This document shows, piece by piece, positions 21,664-33,812 of a stretch of DNA of 63,285 bases; positions within the stretch are counted from its first letter, which is position 1, and every line of letters begins with the position of its first letter. The DNA lies in NCBI GenBank assembly GCA_009731375.1, contig BJOX01000023.1:320385-383669 (forward strand), written 5' to 3'. Origin of the DNA: Paulinella micropora. Taxonomy: Eukaryota; Cercozoa; Imbricatea; Euglyphida. Under the pieces are notes generated by a model. The model was given only the letters and a program-made list of their open reading frames with translations, searched no databases and was not told the DNA's origin. Made by a program: the position numbers and the translations under genes.

Positions 21664-22637
21664 TTATTTGCGCGGGCTCGCAGGAAGGATGGAGTCTCTG
21701 TTGAGGCACAGCCTGCCACCGCACGTATACACTAACCGCATCGGCTTGTCGTTGCTGGTATGGCACCGCAAATGGAGCGCTAACTCCAGCGGGAATTCTT
21801 TAGGGTCGCAGACGAGGTCCGTTGTCTGCCAATGGACCTTGTGTTCAACTACGCCCTGCTTGCTCAGGTGCCTAACAGCAAAATCCAGCAGCGTGACCTG
21901 GAGGTGCTTGTCTTCGTTTACGTTCCCCTTCTCGGACGGCGGCAGCCAGGCATTGCAGCAGCACTCTGAGTTTGTGGTTGGGCCAAACCACCGCAAACGC
22001 CAGGGAGCTGCCCATGATTTTGACGGGCCTGGGGACCGACGTAAAAGCCAGCACGGGGGGGCAGTCTGCGTCGTCTTCGTTCACAGTGGCAGTCCGTTTT
22101 CAGTCTGTACACGACCGCAACTTGAGCGGCCGCTGTCTCCGGCAGCCTGGGGTTTGTGCGTTCTAGCGCTAGCCAGAGCACGGTAGGGTCCGCGGTGCGG
22201 CAGGCTGGCGCTAGCGTCTCGACAAGCTCTACCACCTCATGCACCCAATCCTCTGCTCCAGCTGCGTTCCTGAACTGTCCGATACGTACGAATTCTTGCA
22301 AAACTGTGTCCCCTGTTTGTTTGAACAGGCTGTAATTCTGCAAGGCACCCGTTGCGTGCGAGCAGTGTTTCAGAGGGAGAGTCTGCTGGATCAGCTGAAA
22401 CGAAATCGGCGGCGCTTGCTTGGTCTCGAGCAAACATCTGCCTAGCCAATCCAGCGCGCTCAGCGGTAGGTTCGTCAGGTTGATGTACCAATACTGGGCG
22501 CTCTCGAGAGGCAACGGGTTCTGCCGCGGGCTGCCAGTGTCGCCTGTATTGTCGCTAGCGTCCTTGGCTTTGGGCCGCACCAAACTCAGACCTTTTTTGA
22601 CAGTGCTAGTGACTTTTTTGGTGGCTTTGGTTAGCAT
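21664..22637 (-). CDS. unknown protein with two frameshifts
   Basis: Start ATG 22637 (MLTKATKKVTSTVKKGLSLV). Three frames must be combined: 22637 to about 22085; then a frame with DDADCPPVLAFTSVPRPVKI and FAVVWPNHKLRVLLQCLA; then one with EDKHLQVTLLDFAVRHLSKQ, ending at 21664. Composition is globular throughout, so it was one protein of about 325 residues. No domain is recognised. The frameshifts suggest a decaying gene or indel errors in the sequence. Confidence 0.45.
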
Positions 22638-22639
22638 GT

Positions 22640-23100
22640 GTTTTTAGTAAAGCTCAAGCTTCAGCGACGGTGAGACATCCATAAGTCAGAACATTTTTGT
22701 TTTTCGATCAAACAAAAAAGAAAAAGAAAAACACTGCAAAAAACTAAACCGGCACCAGACAAAGCCGTTCCACCTGTGCCTTTTTTTTTTGGTATTCTTT
22801 ACGGTGTTAAGATTAAGGAGCGGGGGGAGCAGGAGGGCCGCTGGGGGGGGGGGGGGGGGGGGGGTGNNNNNNNNNNNNNNNNNNNNNNNNNNNNNNNNNN
22901 NNNNNNNNNCCCCCCCCCCCCCCGTATTTGCCGCGCCCTCTTGGCTTGCTTTTTTTTAATGTGCAAAAACGATTTTACAAGAAAACAAGGCAAGAAAAAA
23001 AAGACGGGGGGCGGGGGGGAAAAGGAAAGCAGGGAGAAGAAAAAAGGGGGCGAGGAACTCTTGGCTAGTGGTGCGCCCTGCAGCACCCCAAGACATATTG
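22640..23100. other. intergenic, homopolymers and short gap
   Basis: A- and T-runs, a G-run up to 22866, N 22867-22909, a C-run, then purine-rich DNA. No gene is seen. Confidence 0.8.
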
Positions 23101-23699
23101 ATGCCGTGCGCTCTGCTAATGTTGCTGCTCTTGTGCCAAGCCCACAGCGAACTGCTTACGTTCTACGCGCCCAACTCGACGCGCGTGGTTGCGTACAGTG
23201 CCTTGCTACCCAAACGAACAGTGCGGGTATTTGTGAACCGCGCGGTCGCACGGGTCTTGGATGAAGGGATAGGCGCGCTGAGCGCCGCGGTCGTCGCGAG
23301 GGGGGCCCACGGCGTGACTGTCGAGCACCCGTTGCGTGCACACAGGCTCATCGGCGCCTGGCGCTGGGCGCCCTTGGCTACGTTGCCTGCGTACCCGCGC
23401 GAGGTCAGGACCCTAGACATTGTAATCCTTTGCTACCCCAAACAGAACAGCGGCCGGACGGCGTGTGGGCGCCTCGAGACAGACATCAGCGTCAGCTGCA
23501 GGTACCAGGACGTTTGGGCTTGGTCCATGGCCGTCAAGGCGCGTCGTGGCTGCTGGGTGCGGGCGTGCCTTTGGCCGCGCAAGCTACGGGCAGACCGCGG
23601 CGCAGCGCCGTGGGTGCCGCCATAGCAGTGTCGTGGCTTCTGTACCTGGGCGTGGCACTGCCGCTGTCCACCGCAGCCCAGCATTGCTTGCTGGGGTGA
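23101..23699 (+). CDS. type I membrane or secreted protein, one frameshift
   Basis: Begins at ATG 23101 with a signal peptide (MPCALLMLLLLCQAHS). The ectodomain includes FYAPNSTRVVAYSALLP and ends with Cys-containing sequence (RLETDISVSCRYQDVWAW). Near 23535 the frame must shift to reach two hydrophobic segments (ASWLLGAGVPLAAQ and VGAAIAVSWLLYLGVALPL) before a TGA at 23699. Without the shift the protein ends in TAG near 23625. Signal, ectodomain and transmembrane order is as expected for a surface protein. No family is recognised. Confidence 0.5.
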
Positions 23700-23761
23700 C
23701 AGGCAGTCTTTTTGTGTGTGTGTGCGTGTTTTCTTGGGGGCGGCCAAGGCGGGAATTGTGG

Positions 23762-23968
23762 NNNNNNNNNNNNNNNNNNNNNNNNNNNNNNNNNNNNNNN
23801 NNNNNNNNNNNNNNNNNNNNNNNNNNNNNNNNNNNNNNNNNNNNNNNNNNNNNNNNNNNNNNNNNNNNNNNNNNNNNNNNNNNNNNNNNNNNNNNNNNNN
23901 NNNNNNNNNNNNNNNNNNNNNNNNNNNNNNNNNNNNNNNNNNNNNNNNNNNNNNNNNNNNNNNNNNNN
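23762..23968. other. assembly gap
   Basis: 207 N following a gtgtgtgtgtgcgtg run and ending in A-rich sequence. Confidence 0.95.
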
Positions 23969-24001
23969 AAAAACCTAATCTTGTCGCTCTCCGGATCCAA
24001 T

Positions 24002-27000
24002 TCACGAATCAAAGAAATCCAAGAAACCGCCTTCTGTGAGCCTGCCGTGGAGAATTACTGATCCTGAAAGAGATTGCAGAGCGTGGAGGGCAGAATTCTC
24101 GAATATATCCAGACTCGGTGACTGAGGATCTACCAACATAGCCTCCTCATTTTCCCAGCCCGGTGCCACAGCTGGAGAGTCAGCCAGTTCTACGTGCTGC
24201 GGAGAAACGTCTGCGAAATCATTTTCGTTTGGAGGTAGGAGTATTCCAATCGGCGGCGGTGCGGAACGTAGCCACATGTCGTCATCCTCCGTTTCCGGAG
24301 ATTGATAGCCCGTCACGTCTGTCGAACGAGTGGCTGCCTTTGTTTCGGGCTTGTCTACCGTGGCCCCCGATTCCCAGGTAATTTTGTACTTCGTTCTGTC
24401 GACTGTCGCGCCCGGCTCTAGCGGCCAGAGAACTAGTTGTGTTATCGTATACACAAACAGGCAGGCCTCCAGGAGCTCTATCAATTGATCGCGGTTCAGT
24501 GCGTGCAGTTGGTTCGAAACAAAACGCTCACCAGAGTTCTTGAACAGGTTATCGAGCCCTATGCCCAATCCCGCAACCTTTTCGGTAGCAGTGGCAAAGG
24601 GTGGGAACGTGATGCTGGTGAGGGCCCTGTTGCTCACGATTTGTTGCATTATGAGCGCCAGCTGTTGATGGCTCTGGCGACGCTCGCGGTGGCCGGGCAG
24701 CGTAGATCGGAAGATTACAGACTAGGTGGTTGCAGTCACAGAGATAACCTCTGACTGTATACCTTCTCGGTAGGCTTGGTCCCAGCTCGACAGCCTTGCG
24801 GCCAGTTGCAACAGAGGTGCATATTCTTGTTGGTGACGCCGTTGACTCTGGGCCCGTGCTTGCAGGCACTGGAGCACTCTGTCGGCGCAGTCCTTCCATT
24901 CATGCACCGACAGGAGTTTGTTGAACAGCAGCCACAGCGACACGAGTGCAAAGGGCTCCTTCCGGACTATCGTGCAGGCGCGCTGGCGGGTAACTTCTTC
25001 GGGCACCTGCGCCAGGCTCCGCGCGAGGAACGCCGCGCACAGACCGACCTGCACATCCCGGGCTGTGATGCCCTTCGTAAGTCCGGGGGTTTTCTCAATA
25101 GAACTGAGCGTTCTGGAGAGTTGCAGTTGCCTGTCCTTGGGCAGCCAGGCTTTCTGCAAGACTTGTAGCTTCTTGTTCTGGACTTTCTGCCGGTCCCACG
25201 CGAAGTCCACACTGACGTTTAGAAGGGACAGGACCAAGAGAACGTTGTGTGGCCGCCTCCACCTGGCACTCCCCGCGACGTAGCCTCGCAGCTTCTCGAT
25301 GCTCATCCCGAGGGTCCGGTGCAGACCAACGACCAAGAGCAAGGGCTCCCAGCGCGGCGGATTGTCGGCTTTTGCCTCCTGTGCCGGACGAACGGTGGTG
25401 GGCCCCACCGCAATGGACAGCTGGGAGATTTTCCACCTAGACAGCCACAGCCACCCGGCCAGCGCAATAGCAGCATCAAAGCCCCTGGTTTTTTTCTCTG
25501 TTCTCCGATGGTTCGTAGTAGAGGCTTTCTGAAAGCACGATCTCTGGCAAACGCTTTTCGATGAGTTCCTGTGCGTGTGCTTCTGTGTTCTCAGGGAGGT
25601 TATATTCGGTTTGGACCCAGTTTGCAAACCCCTTGTATTTCTCACTTTCAAAGTCTTATACGACTGGCAGCCCGACCTGAAGCGCGGCAAACGTGCACAG
25701 GTCGTGCAATTCCTGGGGCTCCAGCACGATCTTGAGCTTAAGGCCATCCAAGCCCTGTGCGCCTAGCGAGATCGGTAGCTGGTAGGGGTACTCATTAGCC
25801 CACAGCACCGAACCGCTCGTAGAATCTAACCTGTGCCTTTTCTCCTTGGCTTTTTCCTCGGCCGCTTTTCTCTTTTTCACCCGGCGATGGATGACCGTTG
25901 TCCCTTCCCCCGACATCATCACCGGGACAGGCACAGACGACTTCAAGTGAGGTTTCTTAGATTTGCGATACCAACCCGTCTTGGCCCGCCACTGAACAAT
26001 GATGTCGGGTCTACTGATCGGCTGTCCATCCGAGCGATTGTTGGTAAAATGAAAGAAATTAGTGGCCACCACAAAGATAAAAAGACAAGCCTCTGCTATT
26101 TCCAGAAGTAACTCTTGTGCAAAACCGTCTGTCGTCCCGGAAAAAACACCAGGTCGAGATAGTTTATCAAGACCGTCGACAAAATCTTTGTTGTCCACGT
26201 TCCAGGCAGGTGAAAAACACAGGCATGCTGGAATTTCCTCTTTGACGAGCTGTTGCATCAAAAACGCGATCTTTTTTTGGCTCTCGGTTGGTTTTTTCAC
26301 CATATTATCGGGAGTGTTCAGTCCAAAGATGATCGTTTTTGACAGTCTGCTCTTGGAAATACGCGAGAGATTTCTTTGCTATTCTTTTGCAACTCCCTGC
26401 CTGTACGGCGAGCCAGGTGTCCGCCCCACTAATAATTTTTAAAATGACCATTTTTTGTCCGCCAGGCGTGATGCGTGCTTTTATAGCCCGTAACCATTTG
26501 TTGGCGCTGAGAGTCCATGCCGACCTACTATTTCTAGGAGGGTTGAACAAAACATAAATCGCCTGGAGCGAAAACGGGTTATCCACGATGGCACGCCCTC
26601 GGGCGTGCCTTTTTTTCCCTTTAGGCACCGGAGCACTTTGTCGGCGCAAGATATCCAGTCCGGCACTTGCAAAAGCTTGTTGAACAGCATCCAAACCGAC
26701 ACGACAGAAAAGGGCTCCCGCTGCGCTATCGCAATTGCGTGCTGCTGGGTCAGTTCGGGCACTTGGGTCTTACTCTGTGCCAGAAACCATGCGCAGAGCC
26801 CCGCCTGCAAATCATCGTCAGAAGCAATTGGCATTGTAGCGCCGTTCCGCAATTGACGCAATAAGCCAACCAGCGCTCCTTGCAGCCTCGGTTTAGTGTC
26901 GGGGGGCAGCCTGGCGGCCCGCACCCTCTGGATTAAGTGCACAACGTCTTCGGAGTGCCACTGAACTCCAGTAAAGGGGCCTAGAACGGACATGACCAGT

Positions 27001-27582
27001 AACAAGTTGTATCGCTCCTCTGTTACGCCGGCCTGGTTGTTTGCGTCTACATAATTCCCTAGTTCTGTTCGGCTCTTGTGGAGGGCTTGGTACAAGTAGA
27101 CGACAACGAGTAGGGATTCGTTCAACGACGACCAGCCGGTTTCACTCTCGCGTGCGGAAGGCAGCACCGCTTCTGACGAGAACAGAGCAATGTGACTTGA
27201 GATCCAGAGCCACCCGGCCACGGCGATGGCACATTTAAAGCCCTTGTTCTCTTTGTTAGCAAACTGGCTCGCACTAAGCACAACTTCAGGCAACTTTTGT
27301 TCGATGAGCTCAGTTAGGTTCCCGTGCTTGTAGCATCTTTCCGGTTGGTAAATCTTTTGGTCCCACTCAACGAATTTGGTGTAGTGGTTAGAGCTAAAGT
27401 CATTTATGACCGGCAAGCCAACCTGCAGTGCGGCGTCAACGCACATGTTCTGTAAAATTTCCGGGCTGTAGCTCGACCTTGAGCCGGACCGATTGCGTAA
27501 TTTTCTTGGCGTCCAGGCACGCCGCAAATTCGTAGGGGTATTCGTTGGGATACAGCGTTCCCTTGCCAACGGGCTTCAACAT
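24002..27582 (-). pseudogene. GLDNLF-CLFVY family, two-module copy 2, broken
   Basis: The most complete architecture of this unknown family, about 1190 codons from ATG 27582 to TGA 24002. Module 1: YPNEYPYEF, ALQVGLPVINDF, LPEVVLSASQFANKE, AVAGWLWIS, QAGLCAWFLAQSK, REPFSVVSVWMLFNKLL, a second related block NPFSLQAIYVLFN, then KIAFLMQQLV, GLDKLS, EACLFIFVV. Module 2: LWANEYPYQLP, FAALQVGLPVV, FDAAIALAGWLWLSR, RKEPFALVSLWLLFNK, LALIMQQIV, GLDNLFKNSG, LLEACLFVYTITQLVLW; then an acidic, Pro-rich tail (YQSPE, SAPPPIGILLPP). Lesions: frameshifts near 26560, 26330 and 25560; in-frame TAA at 25656 and TAG at 24722 (the copy at 28309 has AAG). Function unknown. Confidence 0.65.
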
Positions 27583-27809
27583 GACACAACTTTGTTGTTT
27601 GCCCCCCCCCCCCTTCTTTTTTCGTGTTTAAAGATATAGATTATTTACTGCTCTAAACACGAAAGAGAAAAGACTTTGTGTGCAAGGCGCGGGGAGGGGG
27701 AGAAAAGGGAGAAAAGGAAGGAGGGGGGAGGGGAGAAAGACAAGGTCTTGAGCGCTCCATTCACTTTTTTCTTGCTGCTTAATTTTTCACCGGGCCCGGC
27801 CGCCCAGTA

Positions 27810-27851
27810 ATGATTGTGTGTGTGTTTTTTTTTGGCGGGGGGGGGGGGGGG

Positions 27852-27893
<42 letters not shown>
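27810..27893. repeat. GT run and long poly-G tract
   Basis: tgtgtgtgtgttttttttt followed by more than 50 G interrupted by one A, directly before the helicase gene start. One of the few homopolymers in the window sequenced through without a gap. Confidence 0.9.
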
Positions 27894-27898
<5 letters not shown>

Positions 27899-27959
27899 TC
27901 GCTCGCGAGGCGGACGGGCCATCCCCCGCCCCCAAAAAAACCCCAGCGTTGGCGCGGGC

Positions 27960-28147
27960 ATGGCGGCCAGCGCCACCGAACCGGCCGCCGGCCGCGGCCC
28001 CTTGCAGTTGCCGGGCGCCGGGCCAGAAACCCGGCGGCCCAGGCTGACGCGCCTGCAGGAAGAGGCGGTGCAGTATGCGCTGAGCAAGAGGGGCCGGGCG
28101 CTGCTGGCGCTGCCCCCGGGCCGGGGCAAAACCGCCATCGCGCTGCA
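27960..28147 (+). CDS. SF2 helicase, N-terminal fragment
   Basis: ATG 27960 begins a protein whose residues 28-62 read LTRLQEEAVQYALSKRG and LLALPPGRGKTAIAL. This matches motif Q/Ia context plus the Walker A box (P-P-G-R-G-K-T) of superfamily 2 helicases such as SMARCAL1/SNF2-like enzymes. Then comes a 10-N gap (28148-28157), after which no helicase sequence is found, so the rest (motifs II-VI) is missing by misjoin or deletion. Confidence 0.6.
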
Positions 28148-28157
28148 NNNNNNNNNN

Positions 28158-28308
28158 GGATGGCAGGATGAGCACTTTCGGTTTGCAGCCAAGCTTGGGC
28201 ATTTACCACCGCCCTCCCCCCCCCCTTCCCCCCCCAAAAAAAGAACCGAAATGCGGAGAAAGTTTTTAATTCAGTTCTAAAACCTGCCTTAGCTATTGTT
28301 CTCGCTCT
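28158..28308. other. short intergenic piece after the 10-N gap
   Basis: Contains C-runs and an A-run and no recognisable coding sequence. The helicase frame is not continued here. Confidence 0.5.
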
Positions 28309-31300
28309 TCAATTCACGAATCCAAGAAATCCAAGAAATCCTCCGTCATGCTCTAGCTCGCCGTAGATAGATGGTGATGGTGGTAGCAGAGGCTGCAGAC
28401 CGCTTAGAATGTCACCTTCACTTTCAAAACCCCCGAACATATCCAGAGGGGCGTTCCGTCCACCCGGCGGCTGTTGATACCGAGAGTCTACCGACATGGC
28501 ATCATCGTCATCATCATCACGCCAATAGTCAATTAGCGGAGCTGGAGAATCAGCCAGCTCTGCGTGCAGCGGAGAAACGTCGGCGAAGTAACTTCCGAAC
28601 TTATTGCCCTTCTTCTTCGGAGGTGAGAGCATTCCAATCGGCGGCGGCGCAGAATCCAGCAACATGTCGTCATCCTCCGGAGATTGATAGCCCGTCACGT
28701 CTGTCTGCTGCGCACGAGTGGCTGCCTTTGTTTCGGGCTTGTCTACTACCGTGGCCCCCGATTCCCATTTTATTTTGTATGTCGTTCTGTTGACTATCGG
28801 GCCTCGCTGCTTGGGCCAGAGAACTAGTTGTGTTATCGTATACACAAACAGGCAGGCCTCCAGGAGCTCCGGCAGTTGATCGTGGGTCAGGGCGTGCAGT
28901 TGGTTCGAAAGAAAACGCTCACCAGAGTTCTTGAACAGGTTATCAAGCCCTATGCTCAGTCCCTCCACCTTGTCGGTAGCCGCGGCAAAGGGTGGGAACG
29001 TGATGCTGGTGAGAACCTCATTCCTCACGATTTGTTGCATTATGAGCGCCAGCTGTTGCTGGCTCTGGCGACGCTCGCGGTGGCCGGGCAGCGTAGATCG
29101 GAAGATTACAGACTTGGTGGTTGCAGTCACAGAGATAACCCCTGACTGTATACCGTCTCGGTAGGCTTGTTCCCAGCTCGACAGCTTTCCGGCCTTGTGC
29201 AGCAATTGTGCATATTCTTGTTGGTGACGCCATTCACTCTGGACCCGTGCTCGCAGGCAGCTAAGCACTCTGTTGGCACAGCCCTCCCAATCCTGCACCG
29301 ACAGGAATTTGTTGAACAGCAGCCACAGCGACACGAGTGAAAAGGGCTCCTTTCGGGCTATCGTGCAGGCGCGCTGACGGGTAATTTCGGGCACCTGCGC
29401 CAGGCTCCGCGCGAGGAGTGCCGCACACAGCCCGGCCTGCACATCTTGGCTAGTGATGCCTGGGAGTCCGACAGTCCCAAAAGAATCGAGCGAGCTGAGC
29501 AGTTCCCGTTGCAGATCCGCGGGCAGCCAAGCTTTCTGCAACACTTGTCGCTTCATGTCCCTGACTTTTTGCCAGTCCCACGCGAAGTCCACACTGACGT
29601 TCAGAAGGGACAGGACCAAGAGCGCGCCTAGTGGCTTTTGCTCCCTGGAACTTTTTGCGACGTAGCCCCGCAGCTTCTCGATGCTCGTTGCGAGGGCCCG
29701 GTGCAGACAGAGCAAGGGCTCCCAGCGCGGAGAATTGTCGGCTTTTGCCTGCTGTTTCGGTTCAACAGCGGTGGGCCCCACCAAAATTGATAGCAGGGAG
29801 ATCCTCCTCTTGGACAGCCACAGCCACCCGGCCGCAATAGCAGAATTGAAGCCTCTGGCCGGTTCGTAGTATTTGCTTTCTGAAAACAAGAACTCTATTT
29901 CGCCGGTATCACTGCGTTGGTAGATGCTTTCCGAAAGCACGACCTCTGGCAGGCGCTTTTCGATGAGTTCCTGTGCGTGTGCTTCTGTGTTCTCCGGGAC
30001 GTTATATTTCGGTTTGGACCCAGTTTGCCAACCCCTTGTATTTCTCACTTTCAAAGTCTGCTATGACTGAAAGCCCGACCTGAAGCGCGGCAAACTCGCA
30101 CAGCTCCCGTAATTCCTGGGGCTCCAGCTTGATCTTTAGCCGCACGGCATCCAAGCCCTTTGCGCGCAGTGAGACGGCTAGCTGGTAGGGGTACTTGTTA
30201 GCCCACAGCGCCGCACGGCCCGTAGGTTCTAACCTGCGATTTTTCTCCTGTACGGCCTCCCCGGGCGCGTGCAACTTGCGCCGCAAAACTATCGCGCGGT
30301 CTTGGTTCGTCGGAAGCGGCGGGACAGGCACGGAGGCTGTCGAAGCGACCGTTCCGTCGTTCGTCGGGAGGCTACGCACGGAGGCTGGCAAAACCAGATA
30401 CCGCCTGCGATGGCCACTCTGTCTCCGAGACTGCCACGAAACACAGAGGCTTGATCTACGGGTCAGCATAATTTCATGTTTTGCAAATAAGAATTTAGAG
30501 GCCACCGCATAGATAAAAAGACAAGTCTCTGCTATCTCCAGAAGTAAACGTGGTGTCAAAACGGTCTCGGTCGAGGATTTATTGCCGTTGTAAGCGCGTT
30601 TAGACAGTTTATCCAGCCCCTCGAGAAACTCTTGTCATCTACGTGCCAGGCAGGTGACAACGCCAGGCAGGGAGGAGTGTCCTTTTTTGTATGATCTCTT
30701 GCACCAAGTGCGCAATGTCTTGTTGGCTTTTGGTTGGTGGCTGCAGCGAGAAATCGGTACTGTAGCTCAGGCCAAAAAATATGACCTGGTTGTTTGCTCG
30801 TAAATACGCCCAAGGGACCCCCTTTCTTCTTGTGAAAATCCTTTCCATTACATGGTCCCAAGTCAACGATACCCGATCCCAAGTCGACGACACCCGCATA
30901 ATTTCCAAAATGCCTATTCTCTCTGTGGTAGGCGTGATGCATTCTTGTATAGCTCTGAGCACTTTGTGGGCGCTGCTTTTCCATGCAAAGTCCAGCTCGG
31001 GACGACGGCTGAACAGAACCCACATCGACTGTAGAGAAAACGGCTGTCTCTGGACGAAATATGAAGCCTTCTCCAAGATTATCTGACTGACCGACGACGG
31101 GACAGAGATGATAGGCTTTGGGAACTTTGTCCATTATATCGTGTAACGGGGCTTGCGACTGCCTCGCAGCGTGTCACCGCTTAGCCTCTGGGTCAGACAA
31201 AGCTTTACCACAGAATAGATGAACAGACAATCTTCCGTTACCTCCAAGATAGCACCGCCTGAGAGCTCATGCATTTCGCCCGGGGCAGGCCCGCGGCCGG

Positions 31301-31487
31301 GACTTTCGAACAGGTTATCGAGCCCCGTGTACTGGCCTTCTGTGCCGACCGATTCGAAAAGCGGAGACGGACCTGCCCACGCGCCAGCACGCGTACACAG
31401 TAGTGCAACAGGAGCCCTTTTCGTTTGTGTCTGTGTGGGTGTTGTTCCAGGGGTTTGTGACGATGCAGGAGTGGGAGCGCTACGCAA
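28309..31487 (-). pseudogene. GLDNLF-CLFVY family, multi-module copy 3, broken
   Basis: Three successive modules on the minus strand. 31487-31134 carries a lone GLDNLFESPG and EDCLFIYSVVKLCL. 31076-30400 carries RQPFSLQSMWVLFS, SAHKVLRAIQ, SQQDIAHLVQEII and EIAETCLFIYAVA. 30250-28309 is a complete module: LWANKYPYQLAV, FAALQVGLSVIADFESEKY, LPEVVLSESIYQ, AAGWLWLSKRRIS, QAGLCAALLARS, RKEPFSLVSLWLLFNK, LALIMQQIVRN, GLDNLFKNSG, LLEACLFVYTITQLVLW, and an acidic Asp-rich tail ending in TGA. The last module is open for 581 codons and is closely similar to 24002-25650, so it is the best template for the family. Frame breaks occur near 31134, 30650 and 30030. Confidence 0.6.
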
Positions 31488-31539
31488 ACAGAGTGTTCTG
31501 GTGCTTGAAAGAAAAGAGCCCCGTTAGCAGGTGGCCGCC

Positions 31540-32373
31540 ATGGGCCACAAATGTTCGAACTGGTTGGAGGTAGAGGCCGCAGCCGCCAAGGACAGTTTCC
31601 TGACTATTGAAAAACTTATCACAGGCGGATTAGTGATCCAACCTATCCACAGATTCAATTCTAGCCAGCAAATGACCGCTTCGATAGTAGGCCGGCTGGC
31701 GTCAAAGCAATTTCCTGGCAGCCTTACCTTCCCAGCTTTTGCCTGCTCCCCACGCAGATCGCCGTGTATTGGGCTTGATAACCTTTTCCAACACTCGGCG
31801 GATGATTTTGTGCAGACAGAATTACAAACGCTGTCAGAGAATGAAAGCGAAGAAGCCCTGCTGTCATGTCTGTGCGTGTACGCAGTGCTACGCATTTACC
31901 TGGGCTTTCCTTGCTCCATTCCATTTGTGGATCGCTCTCTCAGCTTTCCGTCTGTCCTAGGGCCCCCTGCATCGTTGCCGGCCGCACCCATTACTGGCAC
32001 GTTTGAAACTTTGACGCCGGCAAGAACTAGTCTTATTCCTGCTCCCCTCCCCCGGTTATCTCTCTCTCAGGGTCTCTTAAGCACCGTGTCTTCTCAACCG
32101 GTGCCGCCCAACAACAACCCTTCACAAACCTCTCAATTTCAGCGCTCAGCAACGCTCAATGATGGGGTTCTGCACACACCTCCTCAGGAAGACCTGCATG
32201 AAGATTTTCTATTCTCTCCTCCTATGTCCCCGGATAGGCCTCCTGTGCAGTCATCCAGTACTATTAAGAATCTTCCGAAGCCTGTTGTCGTGCAGCTTAA
32301 GAAGCGTCAACGGGTCAGAGGGCCCCAAACCTTAGTGCTTACCAACGACGGCTTACAACAGACAGATTTCTAG
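31540..32373 (+). CDS. GLDNLF-family protein, single short module
   Basis: An intact frame of 277 codons from ATG 31540 to TAG, head to head with copy 3. It keeps only the C-terminal module: QQMTASIVGRLASKQFPGS, GLDNLFQHSADDF, and LLSCLCVYAVLRIYLGF. This is followed by a long Pro/Ser-rich tail with FSPPMSPDRPP and a basic KKRQRVRGP. The tail resembles the low-complexity tails of the larger copies. Because it is undamaged and divergent it may be a functional family member. Role unknown. Confidence 0.55.
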   Translation: MGHKCSNWLEVEAAAAKDSFLTIEKLITGGLVIQPIHRFNSSQQMTASIVGRLASKQFPGSLTFPAFACSPRRSPCIGLDNLFQHSADDFVQTELQTLSENESEEALLSCLCVYAVLRIYLGFPCSIPFVDRSLSFPSVLGPPASLPAAPITGTFETLTPARTSLIPAPLPRLSLSQGLLSTVSSQPVPPNNNPSQTSQFQRSATLNDGVLHTPPQEDLHEDFLFSPPMSPDRPPVQSSSTIKNLPKPVVVQLKKRQRVRGPQTLVLTNDGLQQTDF

Positions 32374-32419
32374 GAAATATCAAACAAATTAAATAAAATT
32401 TGAAAAAGAAACACCGCCT

Positions 32420-32451
<32 letters not shown>

Positions 32452-32907
32452 ACCACCCACCCCACCCCNNNNNNNNNNNNNNNNNNNNNNNNNNNNNNNN
32501 NNNNNNNNNNNNNNNNNNNNNNNNNNNNNNNNNNNNNNNNNNNNNNNNNNNNNNNNNNNNNNNNNNNNNNNNNNNNNNNNNNNNNNNNNNNNNNNNNNNN
32601 NNNNNNNNNNNNNNNNNNNNNNNNNNNNNNNNNNNNNNNNNNNNNNNNNNNNNNNNNNNNNNNNNNNNNNNNNNNNNNNNNNNNNNNNNNNNNNNNNNNN
32701 NNNNNNNNNNNNNNNNNNNNNNNNNNNNNNNNNNNNNNNNNNNNNNNNNNNNNNNNNNNNNNNNNNNNNNNNNNNNNNAAACATATACCTACTTTTTTTT
32801 TCTCTGTTAACAGACATTTGTTTTGCTCCAAAATTCTGTTTTTTGTTTTTTGGGGAGGGGCAAAAAAAGACTTAGAGGCGAGGCCCACCAGAAAAAAATT
32901 GTAAGCA
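32374..32907. other. poly-C tract and assembly gap
   Basis: C-tract from 32420, N 32469-32778, then T-rich sequence before the next ATG. No gene is seen. Confidence 0.9.
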
Positions 32908-33749
32908 ATGTCATCAAGGCAAGAGGTTTGGCTTGCACTGGCCTTGTTTTCCATCACGACCGCGGCGGCCGTCATAGTACTGGCGCACAGAGCTCATTTG
33001 CTTTGGTGCTCAGTTGTGTCGCGCTATGTTTTGGGCTGGTGGTTGCTGGAATGTCTAGCGCTGCTGTGCCCCTGACTGCCGCCTGCTGGCCAGGCAGCTC
33101 TGAACTGGACCGCGCGGTCTTTTGACGGCGCGCGCACGGTGTGGGCGTTGGTGATGTGGGCTCATTGCCGCGTGGGCTCGGCGCTGTGCCTGTTTCGGCT
33201 GTCTAGGATAGAGTGCAAGCTCTTGCCGGGGCAACCGCGCGGGTGGCAAGTCGCGAACGGCGCCGCGCTTACTTTTGTGCCGCTCACCGCGGGCGCCTGC
33301 CTGGCCTACTTGCCCGTGAACCAGGCGCTGGTTTTGTTGTGCCTGGCCGCGCAGGCCGCGCCCTGGCTCTGGTGCCTGCTGCTGTCGTCCCTGCGCCTGC
33401 TGGCGCCACCGCGCGCGGCCGTGTGTCTCTGGTGCGTGAGCCTAGCTCAGCTCGTAACCGCCGCCGCTTCCGTACTGGCCAAGGGCTTCCACGCCGAGGC
33501 CACCGTCACCCTGTACGTTAGCACGGCGGCGCTGGTCGCGTGGAGCGGCGCACGGCTGAAGCCGCTGCCCGAAAACCTGGATCTACGGCCGCTGCGCCGG
33601 CGGGTCGCCTCGGCCGAGCGCGAAGTTCTGGTCGGTTTGGACGAGAAGCGCGGCCGGGCGCGTGACGAGTTCTTGGCGCGGGCCGAGGCGTGGGCGGCGG
33701 CGCTGAACGCGTCGATCGAGCACGAGGCCGGCGGGCTGGTCTCGCCCGT

Positions 33750-33812
<63 letters not shown>

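Noticed and set aside
27810-27960. Poly-Gly or poly-Pro proteins at G/C runs
   Set aside because: Homopolymer translation only; the helicase start is the ATG at 27960.
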